From assembly GCF_003096715.1 (NCBI RefSeq), contig NZ_QEOL01000012.1:147529-211528 (forward strand): a stretch of DNA of 64,000 bases, read 5' to 3'. The notes below the pieces were generated by a model, which made no database searches, was not told the DNA's origin, and saw nothing but the letters and a program-made list of their open reading frames with translations. Shown piece after piece: positions 16,071 to 24,568 of this stretch (position 1 is the stretch's first letter; every line of letters begins with the position of its first letter). The stretch is from Paraburkholderia silvatlantica. Lineage in GTDB: Bacteria; Pseudomonadota; Gammaproteobacteria; Burkholderiales; Burkholderiaceae. The position numbers were made by a program, and so were the translations under genes.

Positions 16071-18245
16071 ATGAGTACGCCCATCGATACACCCACGCCC
16101 GATGAAGCCAAATGCCCGTTCCATGCCGCTGCCAGACCGATCGCCGGCGGTGGCACGTCGAACCTCGACTGGTGGCCCAACCAGTTGCGTGTCGATTTGC
16201 TCAACCAGCATTCCAACCGTTCAAACCCGCTGGGCGAAAGTTTCGACTATCGCGCGGAGTTCAAGAAACTCGACTACAGCGCACTCAAGACCGACCTGCG
16301 CAAGGTGCTGAGCGACTCGCAGGTGTGGTGGCCCGCCGACTGGGGCAGCTACACCGGCCTCTTTATCCGCATGGCATGGCATAGCGCCGGTACCTACCGC
16401 ATGATTGACGGCCGTGGCGGTGCAGGCCGTGGCCAGCAGCGCTTCGCGCCGCTCAATTCCTGGCCCGATAACGTCAGTCTCGACAAGGCGCGCCGTTTGC
16501 TGTGGCCGGTCAAGCAGAAGTACGGCCAGAAGATTTCGTGGGCCGACCTGATCGTGCTCGCAGGCAACGTTGCGCTGGAAAACGCGGGCTTCCGCACCTT
16601 CGGTTTCGCGGCTGGCCGCGAAGACGTGTGGGAACCGGACATGGACGTGAACTGGGGCGACGAGAAGACGTGGCTCGCGTACCGCGATCCGGAAACGCTC
16701 GCGAAGAACCCGCTGTCGGCCACCGAAATGGGCCTGATCTACGTGAACCCGGAAGGCCCGAACGCCAGCGGCGACCCGGTATCGGCGGCGCCGGCAATTC
16801 GCGCGACTTTCGGCAACATGGCGATGGACGATGAGGAAATCGTCGCGCTGATCGCCGGCGGCCATACGCTCGGCAAGACCCACGGCGCCGGTTCGGCAGA
16901 GAACGTGGGCGCGGAGCCGGAAGCCTCGCCACTCGAAGCGCAAGGTCTGGGCTGGCACAATGGTTACGGCTCGGGTGCGGGCGCGGACGCGATCACCTCG
17001 GGTCTCGAAGTGGTCTGGACGCAGACGCCCACGCAGTGGAGCAATCACTTCTTCGAAAACCTTTTCAAGTACGAGTGGGTGCAGACGCGCAGCCCGGCTG
17101 GCGCCATCCAGTTCGAAGCGAAAGATGCAGAAGCGATCATCCCCGATCCGTTCGACCCGTCGAAAAAGCGCAAGCCGACCATGCTGGTCACCGACCTCAC
17201 GCTGCGTTTCGATCCGGAATTCGAGAAGATTTCGCGCCGCTTCCTCGACGATCCGCAAGCGTTCAGCGAAGCGTTCGCACGTGCATGGTTCAAGCTGACC
17301 CACCGCGACATGGGCCCGAAGGCGCGTTACCTCGGCCCTGAAGTGCCCGCGCAGGATCTGCTCTGGCAAGATCCGCTGCCCGCACCCGTGCATCACCCGA
17401 GCGCTGCCGATATCGCCGATCTGAAGGCGAAGATCGCGGACTCGGGCCTGTCGGTGAGCGAGCTGGTGTCGATCGCGTGGGCGTCGGCATCGACGTTCCG
17501 CGGTGGCGACAAGCGCGGCGGCGCCAACGGTGCGCGCATTGCGCTCGCGCCGCAGAAGGACTGGGACGTGAACAAGGCCGCGGTCGCCGTGCTGCCGACG
17601 CTGCAGGCGATCCAGCAGGCGTCGGGCAAGGCGTCGCTTGCGGATGTGATCGTGCTGGCCGGCGTGGTCGGTATCGAGCAGGCGGCTGAAGCGGCGGGCG
17701 TGAAGGTTAGCGTGCCGTTTATCGCGGGCCGTGTGGATGCGCGCCAGGATCAGACCGATATCGAATCGGTCAACGTGCTCGAACCTCAGGCCGATGGCTT
17801 CCGCAACTATCGCCGTGTGCAGGATGGTCCCTCGACGGAAGCAATGCTGATTGACAAAGCGCAGCAGCTCACGCTGACCGCGCCTGAACTCACCGTGCTG
17901 ATCGGCGGCCTGCGCGTGCTGGGCGCGAATACCGACGGCAGCAACGACGGCGTGCTGACCGACAGGCCGGGCGTGCTCAGCAACGACTTCTTCGTCAATC
18001 TGCTCGATATGGGCACGGCGTGGAAGGCGGTGGATGCCTCGTCGGAGCGCTTTGAAGGGCGTGACCGCAAGAGCGGCGAAGCGAAGTACACCGGCACGCG
18101 CGCCGATCTGGTGTTCGGTTCGAACGCGGTGCTGCGCGCGCTCGCGGAAGTCTATGCGAGCGCCGACGCCAAGGAGAAGTTCGTGAAGGATTTCGTCGCG
18201 GCCTGGACCAAAGTGATGAATCTGGACCGCTTTGACCTGGCTTGA
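16071..18245 (+). CDS. katG: Catalase-peroxidase HPI
   Basis: A 724-residue bifunctional haem enzyme that removes H2O2. The N-terminal active half has the distal Arg-Trp-His set in GLFIRMAWHSAGTYR, the segment GRGGAGRGQQRFAPLNSWPD, and the proximal haem-ligand His in IVALIAGGHTLGKTHGAG. The Tyr and Met expected for the Trp-Tyr-Met adduct appear in the loop ending MGLIYVNPEGP and nearby. The C-terminal duplicated, haem-less domain follows (SELVSIAWASASTFRGGDKR, GGLRVLGANTDGSNDGVLTD). The ATG at 16071 has CGGAG in front and gives the usual N-terminus; a further 20 upstream codons are open but unlikely. It is monocistronic, with an inverted repeat just after the stop. Confidence 0.98.
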   Translation: MSTPIDTPTPDEAKCPFHAAARPIAGGGTSNLDWWPNQLRVDLLNQHSNRSNPLGESFDYRAEFKKLDYSALKTDLRKVLSDSQVWWPADWGSYTGLFIRMAWHSAGTYRMIDGRGGAGRGQQRFAPLNSWPDNVSLDKARRLLWPVKQKYGQKISWADLIVLAGNVALENAGFRTFGFAAGREDVWEPDMDVNWGDEKTWLAYRDPETLAKNPLSATEMGLIYVNPEGPNASGDPVSAAPAIRATFGNMAMDDEEIVALIAGGHTLGKTHGAGSAENVGAEPEASPLEAQGLGWHNGYGSGAGADAITSGLEVVWTQTPTQWSNHFFENLFKYEWVQTRSPAGAIQFEAKDAEAIIPDPFDPSKKRKPTMLVTDLTLRFDPEFEKISRRFLDDPQAFSEAFARAWFKLTHRDMGPKARYLGPEVPAQDLLWQDPLPAPVHHPSAADIADLKAKIADSGLSVSELVSIAWASASTFRGGDKRGGANGARIALAPQKDWDVNKAAVAVLPTLQAIQQASGKASLADVIVLAGVVGIEQAAEAAGVKVSVPFIAGRVDARQDQTDIESVNVLEPQADGFRNYRRVQDGPSTEAMLIDKAQQLTLTAPELTVLIGGLRVLGANTDGSNDGVLTDRPGVLSNDFFVNLLDMGTAWKAVDASSERFEGRDRKSGEAKYTGTRADLVFGSNAVLRALAEVYASADAKEKFVKDFVAAWTKVMNLDRFDLA

Positions 18246-18255
18246 GTTTCCGCCG

Positions 18256-18288
18256 GAACTTCGGGTCGCTTTATCCGGCCCGAAGTTC
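18256..18288 (+). terminator. Hairpin after katG
   Basis: GAACTTCGGG (18256-18265) and CCCGAAGTTC (18279-18288) form a perfect 10-bp stem with a 13-base loop, 11 bases after the katG stop. There is no clear T-run, so it may terminate weakly or stabilise the 3' end. Confidence 0.6.
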
Positions 18289-18309
18289 GACGCTCGATCT
18301 TCGCTCTGC

Positions 18310-18640
18310 TGTCACGCTCGTCCACCCCATTGACGATCCTGCGATCCAGAGCGCCGCTTAATCCCATCTTCACGAAAGTGGCGATTTCGCGGTGGTCAAT
18401 CATACTCAGTCGATTGGCCAGGTGCAGTTTGAGCATCTGGGCGATACGGGTATCTGCCCGATGTGCCCATCGCCATAGACGAAGCCAGGGCGCCGAATCG
18501 ACCAGTTGAGACCGCTTTCACACGATAGTCTTTCGGCCGCGAACTCACGGGCGGCATAGTCGCGTTGTCGCGCGACCTCATCGCCTTCATGCGCACACGT
18601 ACAGGACATCTCGGCGATGCGCGACGAACTGCCGCACGTA
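18310..18640 (-). pseudogene. Remnant of an NAD(P)-dependent epimerase/dehydratase-like (extended SDR) gene
   Basis: Two minus-strand frames carry consecutive parts of one protein. One reads SGLNWSIRRPGFVYGDGHIG, the conserved central strand of extended short-chain dehydrogenases. The other reads RLSMIDHREIATFVKMGLSG then ALDRRIVNGVDE, the next conserved block of the same family. They join by a frameshift near 18430. The N-terminal Rossmann fingerprint was not found, and there is no C-terminus. The gene is therefore dead. It lies between katG and the amino acid ABC transporter operon. Confidence 0.65.
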
Positions 18641-18931
18641 GTAACCGCGCGCCGGTCAGCAGCGGCGCGAGCTATCGGTTGGAAAGGTCGGTGCCACCAC
18701 GAGATGCAAAGAACTGCCGCGGCTGTCCATACTCGCGGGAGGCGCGAGTCGTCACCCAGGCGTTTCAACGACACAAATTCCTGTTGCAAAACATTTTGGT
18801 GTCGTACTATCCGTCATGACAACACATGTTGCGTATTAGTTTGATCGAGAATCGTGTGTTGCGGCGCTGTCTAGCGTTAGTCCGTCGCCTTTGATGATGT
18901 CAGGGGCATTGCCTACCACCGCGGAGAATCT

Positions 18932-19684
18932 ATGGGACGTCGATCCTTCCTCAAGTCTATGGTTGCTGTCGCCATGTTCGGCACAGCTCTCGCCCACGCC
19001 GGCAGCAAAGAACTCGTCGTTGGCACCGATACGTCGTTCATGCCCTTCGAATTCAAGCAGGGCGACAAGTATGTCGGTTTCGATCTCGACCTTTGGGCGG
19101 AAATTGCAAAGGACCAGGGCTGGGCTTACAAGATCCAGCCAATGGACTTCAGCGGCCTCATTCCGGCACTGCAAACCCAGAACATCGATGTGGCGCTTTC
19201 CGGTATGACGATCAAGGAGGAACGCAAGAAGGCGATTGACTTCTCGGATCCGTACTACGACAGCGGGCTCGCCGCCATGGTGCAAACGGGTAACACCAGC
19301 ATCAAATCCATCGACGACCTGAACGGCAAGGTCATTGCAGCGAAAACCGGGACGGCTACCATCGACTGGATCAAGGCGCACCTGAAACCGAAGGAGATCA
19401 AGCAGTTCCCGAATATCGACGAAGCCTATCTTGCGCTGGAGGCAGGTCGGGTGGACGCTGCGATGCACGACACGCCAAATGTGCTTTATTTCGTCAACAC
19501 CGCTGGTAAAGGGAAAGTGCAAGTCGCCGGCACACCGGTCAGCGGCGACAAGTACGGCATCGGTTTTCCGAAGGGGAGTCCGTTGGTCGCCAAGGTCAAC
19601 CAGGAGTTGATCAAGATAAAAGCCGACGGTCGCTACGCGACGCTGTACAAGAAGTGGTTCGGCTCGGAGCCGCCCAAGTCGTAA
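18932..19684 (+). CDS. Polar amino acid ABC transporter, substrate-binding protein (GlnH-like)
   Basis: A 250-residue periplasmic binding protein of the family-3 solute receptors. The domain runs from ELVVGTDTSFMPFEFKQGDK through VGFDLDLWAEIAKDQGW, DFSGLIPALQTQNIDVALSG and ERKKAIDFSDPYYDSG to the hinge and second lobe; Arg and Asp that hold the ligand's alpha groups occur at ERKKAIDFSDP and RVDAAMHD. The signal region, MGRRSFLKSMVAVAMFGTAL, has a near-consensus twin-arginine motif, unusual for this family. It is followed by permease and ATPase genes. Glutamine is the best guess by similarity to GlnH; other polar amino acids are possible. Confidence 0.92.
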   Translation: MGRRSFLKSMVAVAMFGTALAHAGSKELVVGTDTSFMPFEFKQGDKYVGFDLDLWAEIAKDQGWAYKIQPMDFSGLIPALQTQNIDVALSGMTIKEERKKAIDFSDPYYDSGLAAMVQTGNTSIKSIDDLNGKVIAAKTGTATIDWIKAHLKPKEIKQFPNIDEAYLALEAGRVDAAMHDTPNVLYFVNTAGKGKVQVAGTPVSGDKYGIGFPKGSPLVAKVNQELIKIKADGRYATLYKKWFGSEPPKS

Positions 19685-19747
19685 CCGGCAATGGCACGAC
19701 GCGCAGCGACGTCCACTGCGCGAAGACGACTCAATCAGGAGCGGTGT

Positions 19748-20404
19748 GTGGAATTCGATTGGTCAGTTATCTGGACTGCTCTTCCAGACTTGATGGCCGG
19801 CGTGAAATTGACGGTATTCATTGCGTTTGTGGGACTGGTTGGCGGGTTTGTTGTCGGCGTCGTCGCCGGCATGTTCCGCGCGTATGGTCCCCTCGTGTTT
19901 AACGTCATAGCGCAGGTCTATGTTGAACTCATTCGCGGCACGCCGATTGTGGTTCAGGTGATGTTTCTTTATTTTGCGCTGCCTTTGCTCGCGCACATCA
20001 GGATCGACGGACTCACGGCCGCCATCATCGCCATTATGGTGAACTCGGGCGCCTACCTGGCCGAGGTCGTGCGAGGAGCATTGCTGTCGATCCCCAAGGG
20101 TTTGATGGAAGCAGGCCTCGCGATGGGACTATCCATGCCGCGCGTTCTGCTGAAAATCGTGGGACCGCTGGCATTTCGCAGGCTGATTCCTCCGTTAGGT
20201 AACCAGTGCATTGTGAGTCTGAAGGATACGTCGCTGTTTATCGTCATTGGCGTCGGCGAACTGACACGCCAGGGCCAGGAAATTATTGCGGGGAATTTTC
20301 GCGCGGTCGAAATCTGGTCTGCGGTGGCCGTGATTTATCTGGCCCTCACGGGTGTGATGACGCTGTCGTTGCGTCTGGTTGAACGAAGGATGCGCATACT
20401 ATGA
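19748..20404 (+). CDS. Polar amino acid ABC transporter, permease (GlnP-like)
   Basis: About 218 residues with five to six membrane segments. It carries the HisM/GlnP signature ELIRGTPIVVQVMFLYFALP and the EAA loop GALLSIPKGLMEAGLAMGLS, which contacts the ATPase. The start is the GTG at 19748 (VEFDWSVIW...), preceded by AGGAG; upstream in-frame codons give an Arg-rich leader unlike the family. It sits 63 bp after the binding-protein gene and its TGA overlaps the ATPase ATG (ATGA). The single permease gene suggests a homodimer in the inner membrane. Confidence 0.92.
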   Translation: MEFDWSVIWTALPDLMAGVKLTVFIAFVGLVGGFVVGVVAGMFRAYGPLVFNVIAQVYVELIRGTPIVVQVMFLYFALPLLAHIRIDGLTAAIIAIMVNSGAYLAEVVRGALLSIPKGLMEAGLAMGLSMPRVLLKIVGPLAFRRLIPPLGNQCIVSLKDTSLFIVIGVGELTRQGQEIIAGNFRAVEIWSAVAVIYLALTGVMTLSLRLVERRMRIL

Positions 20405-21129
20405 GCATGGTCGAATTCCAGGGTGTTTCGAAAAGCTTCGGCACCGTGCCGGTGCTCAAGGACATCAATCTACGCATCGAGAACGGAGAGGTGGTCGTGA
20501 TCGTCGGGCCATCGGGCTCGGGCAAGTCGACTCTGCTTCGTTGCATCAACGCGCTCGAAAAAATCAGTGGTGGAGAACTGCTCGTTGACGGCCTGAGCGT
20601 CAAAGGCAACACGTCGGATATCCGCACGATACGCCTTGAAGCGGGGATGGTATTTCAGCAGTTCAACCTGTTCCCGCAGATGACAGCGCTTGAGAACGTC
20701 ATGTTCGGGCCGATTCAAGTTCGTGGCGTCACGCGCGCAGTAGCGCGTGCGCAGGCGATGGCTCTTCTCGACAAGGTAGGTCTCGCGGCGCGCGCGGATC
20801 ACTATCCGTCGGAGCTGTCTGGTGGCCAGCAGCAGCGCGTTGCCATCGCGCGTGCACTTGCGATCAAGCCGAAGCTGATGCTGTTCGATGAGCCGACGTC
20901 TGCGCTCGACCCGGAGTTGCGTCACGAAGTGCTCAAGGTCATGCAGGACCTTGCGACCGAAGGTATGACGATGATTGTCGTCACACATGAGATCGGCTTT
21001 GCGAAACAGGTGGGGACGCGCCTGCTCTTTATGGACAATGGTGGGATCGCGGAAGACGGCGCGCCAGCGACGCTAATCGATAATCCACCTACGCAACGTT
21101 TGATGGACTTTTTGCGGCATGTGTCGTAG
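20401..21129 (+). CDS. Polar amino acid ABC transporter, ATP-binding protein (GlnQ-like)
   Basis: A 242-residue ABC ATPase with all motifs: Walker A GPSGSGKST, Q-loop VFQQFNLFPQ, signature LSGGQQQRVAIARAL, Walker B LMLFDEPTSALDPE and H-loop VVTHE. It overlaps the permease gene by four bases, so translation is probably coupled. As a dimer it would power uptake of the amino acid delivered by the binding protein at 18932. The high similarity to GlnQ supports a polar amino acid, most likely glutamine. Confidence 0.96.
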   Translation: MSMVEFQGVSKSFGTVPVLKDINLRIENGEVVVIVGPSGSGKSTLLRCINALEKISGGELLVDGLSVKGNTSDIRTIRLEAGMVFQQFNLFPQMTALENVMFGPIQVRGVTRAVARAQAMALLDKVGLAARADHYPSELSGGQQQRVAIARALAIKPKLMLFDEPTSALDPELRHEVLKVMQDLATEGMTMIVVTHEIGFAKQVGTRLLFMDNGGIAEDGAPATLIDNPPTQRLMDFLRHVS

Positions 21130-21177
21130 CTCAAGTCCTGGTGGCCGTCCATTGTTCTCGCGGATAAGCCGAGGCTG

Positions 21178-21420
21178 ATGCGACTGTATCGCAAACCGGC
21201 GTCCTTTCGGTGGGACGCCTGGAGCACTTTCGGCTTTGCACGATGTCAGAAGAGCCGGAAGATGCTGCATCTGTTCGACCTGTTCCGTCCGGAGCTGTCC
21301 GCAGGGCATCGGAAGATGCTGAGCCGTCTCGCGAAAGTCCAAAGGCGATTCGGTGCCTTGAATGACGCCGTTGAGCGGACTGCGCCGGTAATGGTTGCTG
21401 ACGTGAGTCGAAAAGATGGC
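21178..21420 (+). pseudogene. CHAD-domain remnant
   Basis: A short frame reads KMLHLFDLFRPELSAGHRKM then LSRLAKVQRRFGALNDAVER. This resembles one helical repeat of a CHAD domain (family of polyphosphate-associated helical proteins), including the typical LGxLND-like ending. Neither the expected N-terminal His-rich helices nor a proper C-terminus is present, and the frame then becomes meaningless. The rest of the 540-bp gap between the ABC operon and the aldo/keto reductase holds nothing else that I can identify. Confidence 0.4.
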
Positions 21421-21671
21421 GGGGCACGATCTTGCCCATGTCGTCTCTCTCGCCTCTGCTATCGCACTTTGGGAAAGCCCATTCGTAAATCGGCAACCCG
21501 TCGGATACCGCCGTAATCTTTCAGGGCATCGTTGTTTGGCGGCCGAGCCTCCCGTCACTGCGGACTGCTTCCCGGTGTGCGCTTTTTTGTACAGCCTGTG
21601 CGGACTACAGGGGATTATCGCGCAGTGCGACGGCGTCCATACTACGTCGACCGCTTTATGAGGAGAGCACG

Positions 21672-22562
21672 ATGCCGCTGACAACCACCCACACCGCAAT
21701 GCCCGCCCAAACCTTTCTCTTCGCGGGCCGCGCCGTCAACCGCATGGGCTACGGCGCCATGCAGCTTGCTGGCCCCGGCGTGTTCGGGCCGCCGAGGGAC
21801 CGCGAGGAAGCCGTTGCGGTGCTGCGCGAGGCGCTGGAACGCGGCGTGAACCATATCGACACGAGCGACTTCTACGGTCCACACGTGACGAACCGGATCA
21901 TCCGCGAGGCGCTGCATCCGTATCCTGCTGATCTGACGATCGCCACCAAGGTGGGTGCGGTGCGTGACGCCGCTGGCGCGTGGTTGCCCGCACTTGAGCC
22001 TGCCGACATTGAGCGGGCAGTGCACGACAACCTGCGCAATCTCGGCCTCGACACGCTCGACGTTGTCAACCTTCGCATCATGGGCGACGTGCACAAGCCG
22101 TCGGAGGGGCCGATCGAGCGTCAGATGGAAGCGCTCGCCGACATGCGCGAACGCGGACTTGTGCGCCATATCGGCGTGTCGAACGCGACGGCAAAGCAGA
22201 TCGACGATGCCGAAAAGATCGCGCCAATAGTCTGTGTCCAGAACCACTACAATCTCGTACATCGCGCCGATGATACGCTGATCGACTCGCTGGCGGCGCG
22301 CGGTATCGCCTATGTGCCGTTCTTTCCACTGGGCGGCTTCACGCCGATCCAGTCGTCAGCGCTATCGGACATTGCACGCTCGCTCGGCGCCACGCCGATG
22401 GTCGTTGCGCTTTCCTGGCTGCTGCACCGTGCGCCGAACATCCTGTTGATCCCGGGGACGTCTTCGGTAGCGCATCTGCGCGACAACCTGACCGCTGGTC
22501 CGCTCGGTCTCTCCGCCGAGGTACTCGCGCAACTCGACGCAATCGGCAAAGCTCAAGAGTGA
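21672..22562 (+). CDS. Aldo/keto reductase, PdxI/YdbC-like
   Basis: A 296-residue AKR whose sequence order matches the pyridoxal reductase-like group: NRMGYGAMQLAGPGVFGPPR, EALERGVNHIDTSDFYGPHV (catalytic Asp and Tyr), LTIATKVGAVR (Lys), IGVSNATAKQI, VCVQNHYNLV and VVALSWLLHRAPNILLIPGT. The usual catalytic His position is not obvious in the strand reading DVVNLRIMGDV, where many AKRs have LxH; this variation occurs in the group. It is alone on its strand. The likely reaction is NADPH-dependent aldehyde reduction, perhaps pyridoxal to pyridoxine. Confidence 0.88.
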   Translation: MPLTTTHTAMPAQTFLFAGRAVNRMGYGAMQLAGPGVFGPPRDREEAVAVLREALERGVNHIDTSDFYGPHVTNRIIREALHPYPADLTIATKVGAVRDAAGAWLPALEPADIERAVHDNLRNLGLDTLDVVNLRIMGDVHKPSEGPIERQMEALADMRERGLVRHIGVSNATAKQIDDAEKIAPIVCVQNHYNLVHRADDTLIDSLAARGIAYVPFFPLGGFTPIQSSALSDIARSLGATPMVVALSWLLHRAPNILLIPGTSSVAHLRDNLTAGPLGLSAEVLAQLDAIGKAQE

Positions 22563-22763
22563 GCGGGCGGCACGGCGCGGGCGAGGAAATTCCGTCCGCG
22601 TACGTTCAGCGTGATACGCAGCGCCTGAAGATGTGCATGGGCCTCGCTGCGTCCATATTCCCCCAATCCTCTTCGAGGCGGGATCCTGAATCCGTTGAGA
22701 CCGGACGGGCAATGTGGTCAATTGCGGCGCGCCCGATGCCAGGCACAACCAATTCGATCACGC

Positions 22764-23213
22764 TCAATGCCTGACGTGCAAAAGCCAGGCGATCACGTCC
22801 TGGATGATCGGCTCCAGCCGGCGGCAGGCCTCTTCGGCGTTCTGATCGCTTTCGGCCACCTCGCACGCCTTGGCAACCTGGTAGGCGAACCACATGAAGA
22901 GCGCACTGCCAGGATCGCCGTAGTCTTGGGACTCCTCAGGCAGGAGGCTCCGCAGATAAACCCCGAGCCGATTGTCTGCGTTCCACGGTGTACGGTCGTA
23001 GCTGTCGTTACGCCCAAGGAAGATTGCGGCCATATCTCGCGCATCCTTCCCAATGTTGGCTAGCGGCACTTCGAAACCGGGCTCACCCACTAGAAACGCC
23101 GTCCAGGTGTCGATAACGCGAGTGGCGAACTGACGCACGAGCGCATCGACAACCACGGGCTCGCCGAGCGATGGCTTGCGTATGTCCTTTCGTTCGAACT
23201 GTTCGGTTACCAT
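22764..23213 (-). CDS. Protein of unknown function, 149 residues
   Basis: An acidic, soluble-looking protein with no signal peptide or membrane segment. Its composition and periodic hydrophobics (VRQFATRVIDTWTAFLVG, DARDMAAIFLGRNDSYDR, LGVYLRSLLP, LEPIIQDVIAWLLHVRH) look like a real helical protein rather than an antisense shadow. I do not recognise the family. The start at 23213 gives no strong Shine-Dalgarno. It stands alone between the aldo/keto reductase (convergent) and an uncharacterised 540-bp gap. Confidence 0.55.
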   Translation of the reverse strand: MVTEQFERKDIRKPSLGEPVVVDALVRQFATRVIDTWTAFLVGEPGFEVPLANIGKDARDMAAIFLGRNDSYDRTPWNADNRLGVYLRSLLPEESQDYGDPGSALFMWFAYQVAKACEVAESDQNAEEACRRLEPIIQDVIAWLLHVRH

Positions 23214-23757
23214 TTGAAACGGGAGTCGGTTCGCCGCACGATAGCTCGAGAGCGTCTGAGCTGCTCATGTCCGCGAGGAGGGGGCAGGGGATCATTCGCA
23301 ATCGACTTTTTCGAGCCGGCCGTTGTAGACGTTCGGGGGAACGATAGTCCTTTCCGTCATTGTACGGAGAGAGTAATGCACACTACGGCGCCCCTTGCGG
23401 CCCGCTTCTGCACACATCGATCCCATCGGCCAGGAGTCAAGCCTCTCATGCGTCGATATAAATCGCAACGGTGCCGATGTACTGTACCTCCGGGCAATCG
23501 CTGTCGTCGTTCGGCCGACCCCGCACACAGCATCCTCATTGAATTCGCGCCGGCCATCCCGTTTCTCGCCAACGACCAGCCTGTTGCGAAGGACTTGATT
23601 CTCGGTCAATGCGGTCTGAGTGCATGTGTCCACGCGGACACTTAGGTTCAGACCTTCTGCCGCTCATTGGAAGGGCGTCGTTTCTCGACCGCATACCCTA
23701 AATCTGGTATTTTTTTGCTTTCAACCCAACCGGCTTCATGACCAAGGATCGGCACAG
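23214..23757. other. Gap before the ParA-like gene, no gene assigned
   Basis: Open frames of about 110-140 codons exist on both strands (23214-23645 plus, 23292-23633 minus) but neither shows family motifs or a convincing start. The final 100 bp before 23758 contain an AT-richer stretch (GGTATTTTTTTGC) that could hold the promoter of the ParA-like gene. Confidence 0.3.
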
Positions 23758-24453
23758 ATGAGCTTCATCCACTTTATCGGCGGCGAGAAGGGCGGCGTCG
23801 GAAAATCGTTGGTCGCCCGCGTTTTGGCCCAGCATTTTATCGACGAGGGCATTCCGTTCGTCGGCTTTGACACCGACAAATCACATGGTGCCTTGTTGCG
23901 ATTCTATGCCGATTTTGCAGCTCCGGCAGTACTCGATCAACCCGACAGCCTCGATCCCCTTATCGAACATGCACTCGACGATCCCGAGCGGCGTGTTCTT
24001 GTCGACCTTGCCGCCCAAACGCAGCAGTCTCTCGGCCAATGGCTGGATGACACGGACGTCATCGGTCTTGCCGAAGAGCACGGTCTAACGTTGACCTGGT
24101 GGCACGTCATGGACGCAGGACGCGATTCGGTTGATCTTCTGCGGCAGTGGCTTGATCAGTTTGGTGGACGACTCAAGCTGGTGGTCGTATTGAACGAAAT
24201 TCGCGGTGACCGGTTCGAGATCCTAGACTCATCCGGTGAACGCGCGCGTGCTGAAGCGCTTGGCGCGAGCGTGATCACCCTGCGCCGGCTGCCCGACACG
24301 ACGATGCAGAAGGTCGATCGACAAAGCGCAAGCTTTTGGGCAGCCATCAATCATCATGACCGTGGTGCCACCGGCTTGGGCCTGCTTGAGCGGCAACGCG
24401 TCAAGGTGTGGCTACACCGCACTTATGGCGAATTGGTTAAGGTCGCCTTGTAG
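23758..24453 (+). CDS. Orphan ParA/MinD-type ATPase
   Basis: A 231-residue P-loop protein with a deviant Walker A (GGEKGGVGKSLVARVLAQ) whose signature Lys marks the ParA/MinD/StbC class. A Walker A' Asp lies in FVGFDTDKSHG and a hydrophobic Asp-containing strand in RVLVDLAAQTQQS. The C-terminal half (LKLVVVLNEIRGDRFEIL, LRRLPDTTMQKVDRQSASFW) resembles mobilisation/StbC-like ATPases found alone in proteobacterial chromosomes and plasmids. The ATG at 23758, after AAGGATC, gives the canonical N-terminus. No ParB, parS or polar-protein partner is near, so its cargo is unknown; it may be plasmid-derived. Confidence 0.8.
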   Translation: MSFIHFIGGEKGGVGKSLVARVLAQHFIDEGIPFVGFDTDKSHGALLRFYADFAAPAVLDQPDSLDPLIEHALDDPERRVLVDLAAQTQQSLGQWLDDTDVIGLAEEHGLTLTWWHVMDAGRDSVDLLRQWLDQFGGRLKLVVVLNEIRGDRFEILDSSGERARAEALGASVITLRRLPDTTMQKVDRQSASFWAAINHHDRGATGLGLLERQRVKVWLHRTYGELVKVAL

Positions 24454-24568
24454 AGACACCACGCCGGTCGGTTTCGGAAATGCGCAATGGTTTGGCGCAC
24501 GGCGGCTGGGGTGAAATGATCGACGTCTAACTCCGCCATCGGCGTTACGATCGATTGACCTTCGCGAC

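Noticed and set aside
18820..18831. CAACACATGTTG dyad before the amino acid ABC operon
   Set aside because: Arms are only five bases with a two-base spacer and no second copy; too weak to call an operator.
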